Of a stretch of 64,000 nt of DNA, positions 47,415 through 56,058 are shown one piece after another; the stretch's first letter is position 1, and every line of letters begins with the position of its first letter. This DNA comes from Rummeliibacillus sp963792445 (lineage in GTDB: Bacteria; Bacillota; Bacilli; Bacillales_A; Planococcaceae), in contig CAWBWO010000020.1 in assembly GCA_963792445.1 (NCBI GenBank), positions 1 to 64,000 on the forward strand, given 5' to 3'. A model generated the notes under the pieces. It did not search any database. It was not told the origin of the DNA and saw only the letters and a program-made list of their open reading frames with translations. The position numbers and the translations under genes were made by a program.

Positions 47415-48556
47415 AATCCTTTAATAATTTTGCAAACTCTTTTTAAATCTTCATCTGTCATTTTCGTATCAGATGGTAAACAAACTCCATTTTCAAATAA
47501 CTTCTCGGATATTCCTGTTCCAATAAAATCGTATTTTTCAAAGAATGGCTGCAAATGCATCGGCTTCCATATGGGTCTTGACTCAATATTCTCTCCCTCT
47601 AGTGCTTCCATAATATCTATTGGTCTTACTTTGCCATATAGTGTAATACAACTTAACCAGTAGTTTGGTTCGTTCCATCTATTGATAGGCATAAATTCAA
47701 TACCACAAAGTCCACCCAATTCTCTTTTATAAAAGTCAAATATATACTGTTTTTTTTCAATTCTCTGATCTAATACTTTCAATTGACCTCTACCGATTCC
47801 GGCAACCACATTACTCATTCTATAATTAAAACCTAATTCACTATGTTGATAGTGCCTTCCTTCGTCTTTGCTTTGGGTTGCCCAAAATCTTGCCTTTGCA
47901 ATGTCTTTCTCATTATCTGAAACTAGCATTCCACCACCCGATGTGGTGATAATCTTATTTCCATTAAAAGAAAAGACACCATAGTCTCCAAAAGTTCCAG
48001 TTTGTTTTCCTTTATAAAAAGTCCCTAGAGACTCCGCAGCATCTTCAATTACTTTCACATGATGTTTGTCACATATTTTCATAATTTCATCCAAGTCTGC
48101 AGATAATCCATATAGATGAACTACAATTACTGCCTTTACATTGGGAAACTTTTCAAATGCCTTTTCCAATGCTTTCGGACATATATTCCAAGTTTCTTCA
48201 TTACTATCTATAAAAACAGGGACGGCATTTTGATAGATAATCGGATTTGCAGAAGCAGAGAATGTAAGTGTTGGGCAGAAAACGATATCACCTTGTCCAA
48301 CCCCGGTTGCTTTTAGCGCTAAATGAATGGCTGCTGTTCCTGATGATAATGCCGCAGCTGAATTGGAACCAATTTTATTTGCTAATTCAATTTCAAATTG
48401 ATTGACATTTTCACCAAGTGGAGCGATCCAATTTGTTTCAAAGGCTTCATCAATATATTGTTTTTCGTAACCTTCAATACTCATATGTGGAGAAGCTAAG
48501 AATATTCGATTTCCGATAGTATTCCCTCCCTCTTTTTCTGATTGATAATCCTTCAT
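47402..48556 (-). CDS. UDP-4-keto-sugar aminotransferase (EpsN/PglE type, DegT family)
   Basis: PLP aminotransferase of about 370-384 residues. RIFLASPHMSIEGYEKQYID, APLGENVNQFEIELANKIGS, LSSGTAAIHLALKATGV and SFNGNKIITTSGGGMLVSDN with the PLP lysine match EpsN/PglE, which make UDP-4-amino-4,6-dideoxy-GlcNAc from the product of an EpsC/PglF dehydratase. The upstream EpsC-like gene supports this. The only upstream ATG (48556) lacks a ribosome site, whereas a strong GAGGGAGGG lies inside the frame six bases before an ATC at 48517. The true start may be there. Confidence 0.88.
   Translation of the reverse strand: MKDYQSEKEGGNTIGNRIFLASPHMSIEGYEKQYIDEAFETNWIAPLGENVNQFEIELANKIGSNSAAALSSGTAAIHLALKATGVGQGDIVFCPTLTFSASANPIIYQNAVPVFIDSNEETWNICPKALEKAFEKFPNVKAVIVVHLYGLSADLDEIMKICDKHHVKVIEDAAESLGTFYKGKQTGTFGDYGVFSFNGNKIITTSGGGMLVSDNEKDIAKARFWATQSKDEGRHYQHSELGFNYRMSNVVAGIGRGQLKVLDQRIEKKQYIFDFYKRELGGLCGIEFMPINRWNEPNYWLSCITLYGKVRPIDIMEALEGENIESRPIWKPMHLQPFFEKYDFIGTGISEKLFENGVCLPSDTKMTDEDLKRVCKIIKGLWMK
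48524..48532 (-). promoter_or_regulatory. Strong ribosome binding site inside the annotated EpsN-like frame
   Basis: GAGGGAGGG on the minus strand, followed by AATACT and then ATC GGA AAT CGA. Homology of the protein begins at this point (GNRIFLASPHMS). The site suggests initiation at the ATC, or at an ATG misread as ATC, rather than at 48556. Confidence 0.5.
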
Positions 48557-48560
48557 TTAT

Positions 48561-50387
48561 TTAAAAAACCATTACTTCCTTTGTATTTGCTGTTTCAATC
48601 AACATCTTACACAATTCATTTTCTGATAGATGTGGAATGCTTATTATTATGTTTTCTAAATAATCTTTTGAAATAGGTATTGCTTTTCCTATATAAATAT
48701 TCGGAAAGACTTTATCTTTTTGGATTTCAGAGTCATTTAGTAATTCTTCGTAAAGTTTTTCGCCTGGACGTATACCTGTATATTCTATTGGTATTTCCTG
48801 TTCTGTAAAACCTGATAATTTAATTAAATTTTTAGCCAAGTCTACAACTTTCACTGGATCACCCATATCAAGTACAAAAACTTCACCACTTTCGGCTAAT
48901 GTGCCAGCTTGTATCACAAGTCTTGATGCTTCTGGAATTGTCATAAAATATCTAGTCATCCGCGGATCGGTCACTGTTATTGGTCCACCTTCAGCAATTT
49001 GCTTTTTGAAGAGCGGGATTACTGATCCTCTTGAGCCTAAAACATTCCCAAAACGAACAGCGGCAAATTTTGTATTGCTCTCTTTTGCTAAATTTTGAAT
49101 AATCATTTCAGCAAATCGTTTTGTTGCACCCATTATATTTGGAGGGTTTACCGCTTTATCTGTTGAAACCATGACAAAATGACCCACTTCGAAAGTATGT
49201 GCTGCTTCTGCTATAATTTTGGTGCCAAAAATATTATTTTTGACTGCTTCCATTGGATTTGCTTCCATTAAAGGTACGTGTTTATGAGCTGCTGCATGAT
49301 AGATTACATCTGGTTTTTGAGTCGCCACAATTTCAAAAATACGTTCTTGATCCTTGATATCTGCTATCATTGGCACTACTTCTACATTTCCGTTTTGAAC
49401 ATCATCAAGTTTCCTTAATTGCATATCTATGTTGTAAATAGAATTCTCCCCATGCCCTAATAGGATTAAACGTTTTGGATGGAAATTCATAACTTGTTTA
49501 CAGATTTCGGAGCCAATCGATCCCCCTGCACCTGTAACGAGAATCGTCTTATTAAATAATTTTTTTGAAATGGCTAGCATATCTAAATGTATCTCTTCTC
49601 TCCCCAATAAATCTTCAATTTTCACATCGCGGATTTCATTGATGGAGATTTTACCAGTCAATAAATCTTCAATCATTGGAACAGTCTGTGTTTTGATACC
49701 AGTCGCCACACATTTCTCCATAAGTTGCGCACTTTTTTTCTTAGATAGTGATGGTATCGCTACGACAATATGTTCGATATTATTATTCGTTACAACTTCG
49801 TCTAAATTGCTTGTTGCATCTACAACACGAATCCCAAAAAGTTCTAATCCTTTTTTTGAGTAATCATCATCTAAAAAAGCAACAGGTTGTAAAGGAGATT
49901 GACTATTGTTTACTAATTGGCGAATGATCATGGTCCCCGCAGAACCTGCACCAATAATTAGCGTTCTTTTCTTGTTGTTTGTTACTTTTTTCCCCTTTAA
50001 TATTCGTTCTCTTGTAGCACGCCATGACAGCCTCGAACCACCAATCAGTAGAATATGTAGCATCCATGAGATAAAAAGAGATCGATAAAGTACATCCTCC
50101 ATTAAAATAGCTTGTGTTAAACCAACCACTATAATTGAAAATGTGACAGCTTTAAAGATAGACCGTAGTTCACCGATGGAAGCATATTCCCACACTTTTC
50201 TATATAATCCGTAAAACATAGCAGAAAGATGATGTGCAACAAAAATGGTTAATGAGCTAAATAATAGCAATACATCCTTAAAAGGATATTCCATAGGATT
50301 GACGATAAAATAACCAATATAAATGGAAAATAATACAATACATGAGTCTAAAACTGCTAGCAATGACATCCTTTTCTTTAAGGTCAT
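48561..50387 (-). CDS. epsC: Membrane-bound UDP-GlcNAc 4,6-dehydratase (EpsC/PglF/CapD type)
   Basis: A 608-residue polysaccharide biosynthesis protein. Four membrane helices occupy the first ~130 residues. A CapD_N Rossmann domain has IIGAGSAGTMIIRQLVNNS. The catalytic SDR domain from about 290 has LVTGAGGSIGSEICKQVMNF, YHAAAHKHVPLMEANPMEAV, STDKAVNPPNIMGATKRFAE, and RFGNVLGSRGSVIPLF. STDKAVNP with Asp-Lys is the active-site form of 4,6-dehydratases of this group. It would turn UDP-GlcNAc into the 4-keto-6-deoxy sugar used by the next enzyme. Ribosome site AGGAGAG; likely first gene of the main polysaccharide transcript. Confidence 0.9.
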   Translation of the reverse strand: MTLKKRMSLLAVLDSCIVLFSIYIGYFIVNPMEYPFKDVLLLFSSLTIFVAHHLSAMFYGLYRKVWEYASIGELRSIFKAVTFSIIVVGLTQAILMEDVLYRSLFISWMLHILLIGGSRLSWRATRERILKGKKVTNNKKRTLIIGAGSAGTMIIRQLVNNSQSPLQPVAFLDDDYSKKGLELFGIRVVDATSNLDEVVTNNNIEHIVVAIPSLSKKKSAQLMEKCVATGIKTQTVPMIEDLLTGKISINEIRDVKIEDLLGREEIHLDMLAISKKLFNKTILVTGAGGSIGSEICKQVMNFHPKRLILLGHGENSIYNIDMQLRKLDDVQNGNVEVVPMIADIKDQERIFEIVATQKPDVIYHAAAHKHVPLMEANPMEAVKNNIFGTKIIAEAAHTFEVGHFVMVSTDKAVNPPNIMGATKRFAEMIIQNLAKESNTKFAAVRFGNVLGSRGSVIPLFKKQIAEGGPITVTDPRMTRYFMTIPEASRLVIQAGTLAESGEVFVLDMGDPVKVVDLAKNLIKLSGFTEQEIPIEYTGIRPGEKLYEELLNDSEIQKDKVFPNIYIGKAIPISKDYLENIIISIPHLSENELCKMLIETANTKEVMVF

Positions 50388-50489
50388 TCATTCTCTCCTA
50401 TTATTTATTCGTTTACCGCAAATTATCAGGTATTAAGACGCACTAAAAGATTAGAATTATCAATTAAAATAACTTTAAAAGTCTGATTT

Positions 50490-50519
50490 TTAGTATTAAT
50501 TATCTAGAATTTTTGTCAA
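50490..50519 (-). promoter_or_regulatory. Possible promoter upstream of epsC
   Basis: On the minus strand a perfect TTGACA (50519 to 50514) is followed at 17-18 bases by ATACTA/TACTAA, a weak -10. It lies in the 354-base gap 50388-50741, downstream of the terminator at 50661-50700, and so could drive the main polysaccharide operon independently of the kinase gene. Confidence 0.4.
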
Positions 50520-50660
50520 TAAAATTATTATTTCATCGCATCATTACATTATGCTCATTCCAAAATTCTTAGAACTGTACTAGGTAAATATTATGTACCA
50601 ATTTATTGGATGTACGATTATGATATTTAATCAGGTACTTTGGGTAATTTTATTAAAAGT

Positions 50661-50700
50661 AAAAAAAATCCCAATGAAATATCGAACTTTTTTCATTGGA
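50661..50700 (-). terminator. Terminator or attenuator between the BY-kinase gene and epsC
   Basis: CCAATGAAA (50671-50679) pairs with TTTCATTGG (50691-50699). On the minus strand the stem is followed by GATTTTTTTT. It would separate the kinase transcript from the polysaccharide operon or attenuate read-through. Confidence 0.8.
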
Positions 50701-50741
50701 ACTTTTAGTATTAGTCCTTTTCGATTAGTCTATTATTCTTT

Positions 50742-51449
50742 TTAATTGTTTCCGTAAGCGTAATAATCATGTTCCTTTTCTAATTTGTAATTATTCAATA
50801 CAACTCCTAAAATTTTTGTTTTTGAACCTTGCAATAGATCTAATGTTTTTCGAGCTGCTTCTTTTTTTGTTATTCCTGAGTTTAATACGAGGATGGTACC
50901 GTCGCTCTGGTTCGCTATTAGTTGCGCATCTGTTACTGCTAAAACAGGAGGTGCATCAAAAACGATGTAATCGTATGTGTGCCTTAAACGTTCCATAGTT
51001 GTGGTCATTGCTTTAGAACCTAATAGTTCAGCTGGATTGACGGGGATTGGACCAGATGGCAATAGATCCAAATTAGGAATTTCCGATTGTTTAATAGCTT
51101 CTCCTAAAATGGTTTGTAATGTCAGGATATTCGATAACCCAACCGCATTATTGACTCTGAAAGTATATTGCATTGTAGGTTTTCGTAAATCTGCATCTAT
51201 AAGTAAGACTTTATGCCCCTCTTCTGCAAAAAGGCATGCTAGGTTTGCAGATATTGTTGACTTTCCTTCACTCATAGAAGATGAGGTAACTAAAATCGTT
51301 TTTAATTCATTGATTGGCATTGAAAATTTAATATTTGTGCGTAATGTCCTAAATTGTTCAGAAACGACTGATTTTGGGTTTGTTCTCACGATCAGTTTTC
51401 GTGCTATTTGTTGAAGTCTTTGATGTTTCTTTTTTTTACTTCTCAACAT
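50742..51449 (-). CDS. Bacterial tyrosine kinase (CpsD/YwqD/EpsB type)
   Basis: A 235-residue BY-kinase regulating polysaccharide synthesis. The Walker A motif is at about 55-64 (SSSMSEGKST, K63), Walker A' at 82-90 (LLIDADLRK), and Walker B in YIVFDAPP. EQFRTLRTNI is the oligomer-contact motif. The C-terminus ends DYYAYGNN, a very short tyrosine cluster. These kinases need a transmembrane activator (CpsC/YwqC) and often a CpsB/YwqE phosphatase; neither is next to it. It begins the cluster, followed by a terminator and then epsC. Confidence 0.9.
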   Translation of the reverse strand: MLRSKKKKHQRLQQIARKLIVRTNPKSVVSEQFRTLRTNIKFSMPINELKTILVTSSSMSEGKSTISANLACLFAEEGHKVLLIDADLRKPTMQYTFRVNNAVGLSNILTLQTILGEAIKQSEIPNLDLLPSGPIPVNPAELLGSKAMTTTMERLRHTYDYIVFDAPPVLAVTDAQLIANQSDGTILVLNSGITKKEAARKTLDLLQGSKTKILGVVLNNYKLEKEHDYYAYGNN

Positions 51450-51873
51450 TTGCTACACTCTCTTTCTATGTGAATGATGGTTTGTTGATGAATCTATCTT
51501 TAGTCATATTTCCTTTCTTGAAAATCATAGAATTTTTAATAGTATACGATGATAGATTGTAAAAAATACTAATAAAAAAATCTAATTGAAGTGAATATAA
51601 GGTTTGAAGCTGTTGTTTGATTTGAAATCTTCATTCATTGTAGTTCTAATACCTCACAATTATTGGTATCAACTTTTGGATATAACGAAGCAAAGTTGTA
51701 ACAATATTTTTTATTAAGTGATTGGAAAATTTCTTGTAATTACGATAATTAAAGACTTCAATTGTGCAGCTCTTAATTGAAAATCTGTTTAATGAACACA
51801 ATCAAAATAAAAAAACGTTCGTTATACTTTTTACCAACGTTTGATTCGTAAATAATTTTGCATTTTTTTGTTC
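51450..51873. other. 424-base AT-rich gap upstream of the BY-kinase gene
   Basis: No coding frame I can support and no kinase-activator remnant. A weak hairpin AACGTTCGTTA...ACCAACGTTT lies near 51810-51842. The region probably holds the kinase promoter on the minus strand, but I see no near-consensus -35/-10 pair. Confidence 0.4.
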
Positions 51874-51920
51874 AAAAAAATAAATGCACAATGAATATCT
51901 AAATTCATTGTGCACATTTT
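51874..51920 (-). terminator. Terminator of the AhpD-like gene
   Basis: TGCACAATGAAT (51885-51896) pairs perfectly with ATTCATTGTGCA (51903-51914) around six bases. On the minus strand it is followed by TTTATTTTTTT. Confidence 0.87.
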
Positions 51921-52511
51921 TTATCGATTATGTGAATAGTGTTGTGGGTTTGGAATGGCTCCGATTGTACTTACCCAGCGATTTGTATAATTGAAGAATC
52001 CAGCTACAAAGGCTGCTTCTAAAATTTCGTGATCATTAAATCCAACTGCTCTTAATTGATCTACTTCATCTGTTGTCAGCTCAGCTACACTTTTCGTTGC
52101 TCTATATGCGTAATCGCAAAGTGCACGTTGCTTCTCTGTAAGTTGTGCAGAGCGGTAATTATAGGTAAGCTTATCGACCCATTCAGGATTTTTTGTCAAA
52201 CCGCGAAGTGCATCGCTATGGGTTGTTAAACAATAATTGCAGGAATTCGTTGATGATACGACGAGCCCAATCATTTCTTTATCGATATTACTTAAATAGC
52301 AAGTTTCTGGATTAAATAATGATTGCTTGAAATCTAGGAATCCTTTAAATTGTTGTGCATTCAATGGCAATATTTTAAATAAATGATTGATGAAGCCTTG
52401 CTGTTCCATCTGGCCATCAAGTGCTGAATCAAACTCTTGTTGCAGTTCTTCTGGAATTTCTGCCTCGTTAGGTGTCTCTAAATAAGAATACTTTTGATCA
52501 TACTTTGACAT
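51921..52511 (-). CDS. Carboxymuconolactone decarboxylase/AhpD-like peroxidase-related protein
   Basis: A 196-residue AhpD-fold protein. The redox motif is NSCNYCLTTHSDALRGL (CxxC followed by His), typical of peroxidase-related CMD proteins that reduce or shuttle thiol/lipoyl equivalents. NNHEILEAAFVAGFFNYTNR-like DHEILEAAFVAGFFNYTNRW is the usual C-terminal helix. The ATG at 52511 has GGGGAG nine bases upstream; a longer in-frame start adds 11 unrelated residues. Single-gene unit with its own terminator. Confidence 0.82.
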   Translation of the reverse strand: MSKYDQKYSYLETPNEAEIPEELQQEFDSALDGQMEQQGFINHLFKILPLNAQQFKGFLDFKQSLFNPETCYLSNIDKEMIGLVVSSTNSCNYCLTTHSDALRGLTKNPEWVDKLTYNYRSAQLTEKQRALCDYAYRATKSVAELTTDEVDQLRAVGFNDHEILEAAFVAGFFNYTNRWVSTIGAIPNPQHYSHNR

Positions 52512-52794
52512 ACCCCTATTCTCCCCTTTCTCTAACCTATTCATATTTAATTTACTTCACCATACAAAATTGTTTATTTACATTTTTTGTTATTTAGTTG
52601 ATGATATCATGTCAGATTGATATCGAAAATGAATCTTATATCCGATATAATGAATCATATTTTAGTAAAACTTAAGATTAAATCCATTCAGAAAAATCCC
52701 TTTCAAACTTCTACTTTGCAAATTTCTACTTTTGTTAGAAAAATTCCAAGGAACACTTGCATATATTGTAATACAAGACTAAAAGGAGGATTTC

Positions 52795-53208
52795 ATGATG
52801 GGAAAAGTGAAGGGACTATCCGCTGTTCAACGAGAATTGATCAGGGAAATTGGAAAGCATCCGAGAGGAACAGTGCCTGGCATTATTTATAAAGACTTTG
52901 ATTCACAAACATGGGAGGTATTAAAAAGAGCCGATCGGATTAATGGTGTGACAAACGGTGGAGCAATCTTTCAGATGTTAACTCATCTAGCGAAAGATCC
53001 AACCATTTTTGATAAAGCGGCTCAAATAAAAGAAGAAGTAGAAGTGAGACCAGAACCGATGCCAATTAATAAATCTCAAGATGAATTAGACTTAATTATA
53101 GAAGACGCTATACTATCCTTTAATTTAGAAATCCAAAAAGCAATTGAAGACATTAGTTTGGAAGTCTTTAAAGAGATTAAAATTAAAATAAAAGACTTAG
53201 ATTCATAG
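52795..53208 (+). CDS. Hypothetical protein, 137 residues
   Basis: I do not recognise the family. The gene is supported by an excellent AAAAGGAGG site, sensible codon use and a terminator 140 bases downstream. The protein is basic at the start (GKVKGLSAVQRELIREIGKH) with a VLKRADRINGVTNGGAIFQM segment. It ends in an amphipathic, coiled-coil-like helix with alternating Glu/Ile/Lys (DEIDLIIEDAIL-like; LEIQKAIEDISLEVFKEIKI). It has no signal peptide or membrane helix, so it is probably cytoplasmic. A second ATG one codon later is an equal start. Confidence 0.7.
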   Translation: MMGKVKGLSAVQRELIREIGKHPRGTVPGIIYKDFDSQTWEVLKRADRINGVTNGGAIFQMLTHLAKDPTIFDKAAQIKEEVEVRPEPMPINKSQDELDLIIEDAILSFNLEIQKAIEDISLEVFKEIKIKIKDLDS

Positions 53209-53348
53209 GAGTCTATAATATAAATTTTCAATCAACGATTAATTACTTATAAATATCATCCACTAATTATTCTATAATTCAACTATTAAATACTTAGTAT
53301 ATTGTTCTTAATAATGTAAATTGTAAAATAATCTTATATAAACCCATC

Positions 53349-53384
53349 ACGTCAATCCTTTTTATTGAAGGATTGACGTTTTTA
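53349..53384 (+). terminator. Terminator of the hypothetical gene
   Basis: ACGTCAATCCTT (53349-53360) pairs with AAGGATTGACGT (53368-53379), then TTTTT. Confidence 0.87.
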
Positions 53385-53836
53385 ACAATTTTATTCTTTA
53401 TGTATATGGATTTAATGCTGATTACCTTTTATTAATCGCCTTCTCCAAAAAAGTATATGACATCCTAATTCTAAAAATGTCTTTTTCAATTGTTATTTTT
53501 TGAGAGATCTGTTTGTTTTCTTGATTGAAGTTGTTGCCATTAATAACTACGTACTTTGTTACCACTCCCCATTTTTATAACCACACGATATAAAGTACTC
53601 CCTCCACTATTTTTCCAATTTGTAAATTTTCCATAAAAAATGATTTGTGCAATTTGCTTAATGGATTATGAATCGGATTCATGCTTGTTTTGATGCGGAA
53701 TTTTTTAATCTTTTATTAATTTCATAAGGTATTGGCTCATATATTTGTGTAAAATGCACATTTTTTCAGTACCATTTTTGTAATATAAATTAAATATTAC
53801 AAATTTTCTAACTAATAAGACGAGCGGAGGGATACG
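53385..53836. other. 452-base non-coding stretch before the FAD oxidase gene
   Basis: AT-rich, with no coding frame or clear RNA structure that I can support. It should contain the promoter of the oxidase-cyclodeaminase-symporter unit. A GAGCGGAGGGAT ribosome site sits just before 53837. Confidence 0.45.
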
Positions 53837-55002
53837 ATGAAAAACGCAGAGATCATCATCGTTGGTGGGGGTGTAATGGGTTCTAGTACAGCTTATTCAC
53901 TTCGGAAAATTGGGTATGAAGGAAGAATTATTGTTTTTGAGAAAGATCCTATTTACGAATATTCATCTACTTCGAGAAGTGCTGGAGGGATTCGCCAGCT
54001 GTATACTACAGCTATTAATATCCAAATTAGTCGATATAGTTTACAGTTTTACAAAAGCTTTCCGGAAGCAATGGGGATTGATGGAGAACCGTTTGAAATT
54101 GATTTTCGTCAACGGGGCTATCTTTTCTTAGGGACTGAAGAGATGCTTCCTGCCTTTGAGAAACAACGAAAGTACTACAAAATCAATTTGATGTCCCATC
54201 CGAATTATTGACAGCGAAGGATTTACTTCATATTATCCCTGAATTAAATATAGAAGATCTTGCAGGGGGTCTATATTGCCATGAGGATGGGTATCTTGAT
54301 CCCTATTCTGTCATGCAAGGATTTAAGAAAAATGCTCAAAAATTGGGTGTTGAATATATTTCTCAAGAAGTCGATACGATTCTTACATCTCAAAATCATG
54401 TAACGGGTGTTCGTCTTGTTAATGGAGAGGAATATTCTTCGAAAATTGTCATCAATTGTGCTGGAGCATGGGGAGTTTATTTAAGCGAAAAGATTGGGAT
54501 TCCACTTCCTGTCCATCCTTTGAAACGTCAAATTTTCCAATTCGATACGGCTGTTCCATTGATTAAAGATTTGCCATTGACCGTTGACCCAACAGGAGTT
54601 TACTTCCGTCACGAAGGCAATAAAATTTTGAGTGGACTCTCTGAAGATGTGCAACCTGGAATTGATTTTACAGTCCAACGATCCCTTTTCTACGATGAAA
54701 TGTGGCCAGTTTTAGCTCATCGAGTGAAGAATTTTGAAAGAGCGAAAATCACTTCGGCATGGGCAGGATCTATATAGCTTTAATACGGCCGATCATAATG
54801 CGATTATTGGCGACATCCTTCGATGCAAGGGTACTATATGGCATTAGGATTCAGTGGACATGGTATGCAGCAAGCACCAGCCGTTGGACAAGGATTAGCT
54901 GAATTAATTCACTTAGGAAAATATGAAAATATCGATTTATCCCCGCTTCGATTTGAACGCTTTGCGGAAAATGATTTGGTGTTAGAGGATGCAATTGTTT
55001 AA
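53837..55002 (+). pseudogene. FAD-dependent D-amino-acid/sarcosine oxidase-like protein (three frameshifts)
   Basis: DAO-family flavoprotein of about 388 residues when repaired. The FAD motif is AEIIIVGGGVMGSSTAYSLR at the N-terminus, followed by STSRSAGGIRQLYT. Frame break 1, near 54170, lets RKYYKINL become KVLQNQFDVPSELLTAKDLL. Break 2, near 54765, restores LYSFNTADHNAIIGD. Break 3, near 54813, restores HPSMQGYYMALGFSGHGMQQ, which is the conserved C-terminal FAD-binding end (GFSGHG...). The substrate is an amine or amino acid, unspecified. The first gene of a unit with a cyclodeaminase and a symporter. Confidence 0.8.
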
Positions 55003-55051
55003 CCAACACGAGGTTTTAAAAATGCTTGCCATAAAAGGAGGTATTCATTCT

Positions 55052-56017
55052 TTGCTCATTTTAAATGAAACAGATATTTTACAGGCAGTTTCCATGCATG
55101 ATGTTATCCAAGCAATCGAAGAAGCCTATGTTCTCTATGAACATAATGAATTTAACATGCCTTTAAGAAGTCAAATTTGTGATCAAGACAATACATTACT
55201 ACTCATGCCTTGTATGGCAAAAGATTCTAGTGGTATTAAAATCGTCAATGTATGCCCTAATAACCAAGAGTATCCCGTTACCCAAGGCGTTATGATGTTA
55301 CAAGATCGCCAAAATGGTGCATTAAAAGGCATCCTCAATGGGACAGTTTTAACAGGTATGAGAACCGGTGCAATTGGGGGTGTAGCAATCAAGCATTTAG
55401 CAAAGGAAGACGCTACATCAGTTGGTTTAATCGGGACAGGTTACCAAGGATTATACCAATTAATCGCTGCCTGTGCAGTCAGAAATATTAAAGATATTTT
55501 CTTATGGAATCGAACACCTGAGAAACTTCCTGCATTTATCGGAAATTTAGCGAAGCATATCCCACAAGACATCACGATTTACATTGCAGATTCTCCTTCT
55601 GCATTAATTGGGCAATCCGAAATTATTATCACGTCTACAACAGCTACTGATCCAGTTTTAGATAATAAATCAGATGTGTTTAATGGAAAATGTATTGTCG
55701 GAATTGGATCCTATCAACCTCAAATGAGAGAGTTTTCTGATGCCATCTATGAAAATTTAGATGTGTTATATGTGGATACCCTTGATGCACTAAAAGAAAG
55801 CGGTGATGTCATTGATCCGCTTCAACAGCAATGGTTAACTCCATCTCAAATCATTCCATTTTCAAAAGTAATTACAAAAAAGGTCCAGCCTTCTTTTTCA
55901 GCACATCGCCCTACTGTTTTTAAATCGACAGGTATGGCCCTTTTTGATGTGGTTGTTGCAAATAAAATAGTTGAACAAGCCGTAGAAAAACAAATTGGAC
56001 AATATGTTCAGCTTTAA
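55052..56017 (+). CDS. Ornithine cyclodeaminase/mu-crystallin family protein
   Basis: A 321-residue NAD(P)-dependent protein. The N-terminal HDVIQAIEEAYVLYEHNEFN, then GTVLTGMRTGAIGGVAIKHL, the dinucleotide fold SVGLIGTGYQGLYQLIAACA and ITSTTATDPVL define the family. Members are ornithine cyclodeaminases, alanine dehydrogenases or ketimine (pyrroline-2-carboxylate) reductases. With an amino-acid oxidase upstream, reduction of a cyclic imine or deamination is plausible. The TTG start at 55052 is chosen because AAAGGAGGT lies eight bases upstream; earlier in-frame ATGs overlap the oxidase gene. Confidence 0.83.
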   Translation: MLILNETDILQAVSMHDVIQAIEEAYVLYEHNEFNMPLRSQICDQDNTLLLMPCMAKDSSGIKIVNVCPNNQEYPVTQGVMMLQDRQNGALKGILNGTVLTGMRTGAIGGVAIKHLAKEDATSVGLIGTGYQGLYQLIAACAVRNIKDIFLWNRTPEKLPAFIGNLAKHIPQDITIYIADSPSALIGQSEIIITSTTATDPVLDNKSDVFNGKCIVGIGSYQPQMREFSDAIYENLDVLYVDTLDALKESGDVIDPLQQQWLTPSQIIPFSKVITKKVQPSFSAHRPTVFKSTGMALFDVVVANKIVEQAVEKQIGQYVQL

Positions 56018-56058
56018 TCTTTTCGCTTTTTATTCCCCTATTTAAAGGAGATGATTAT

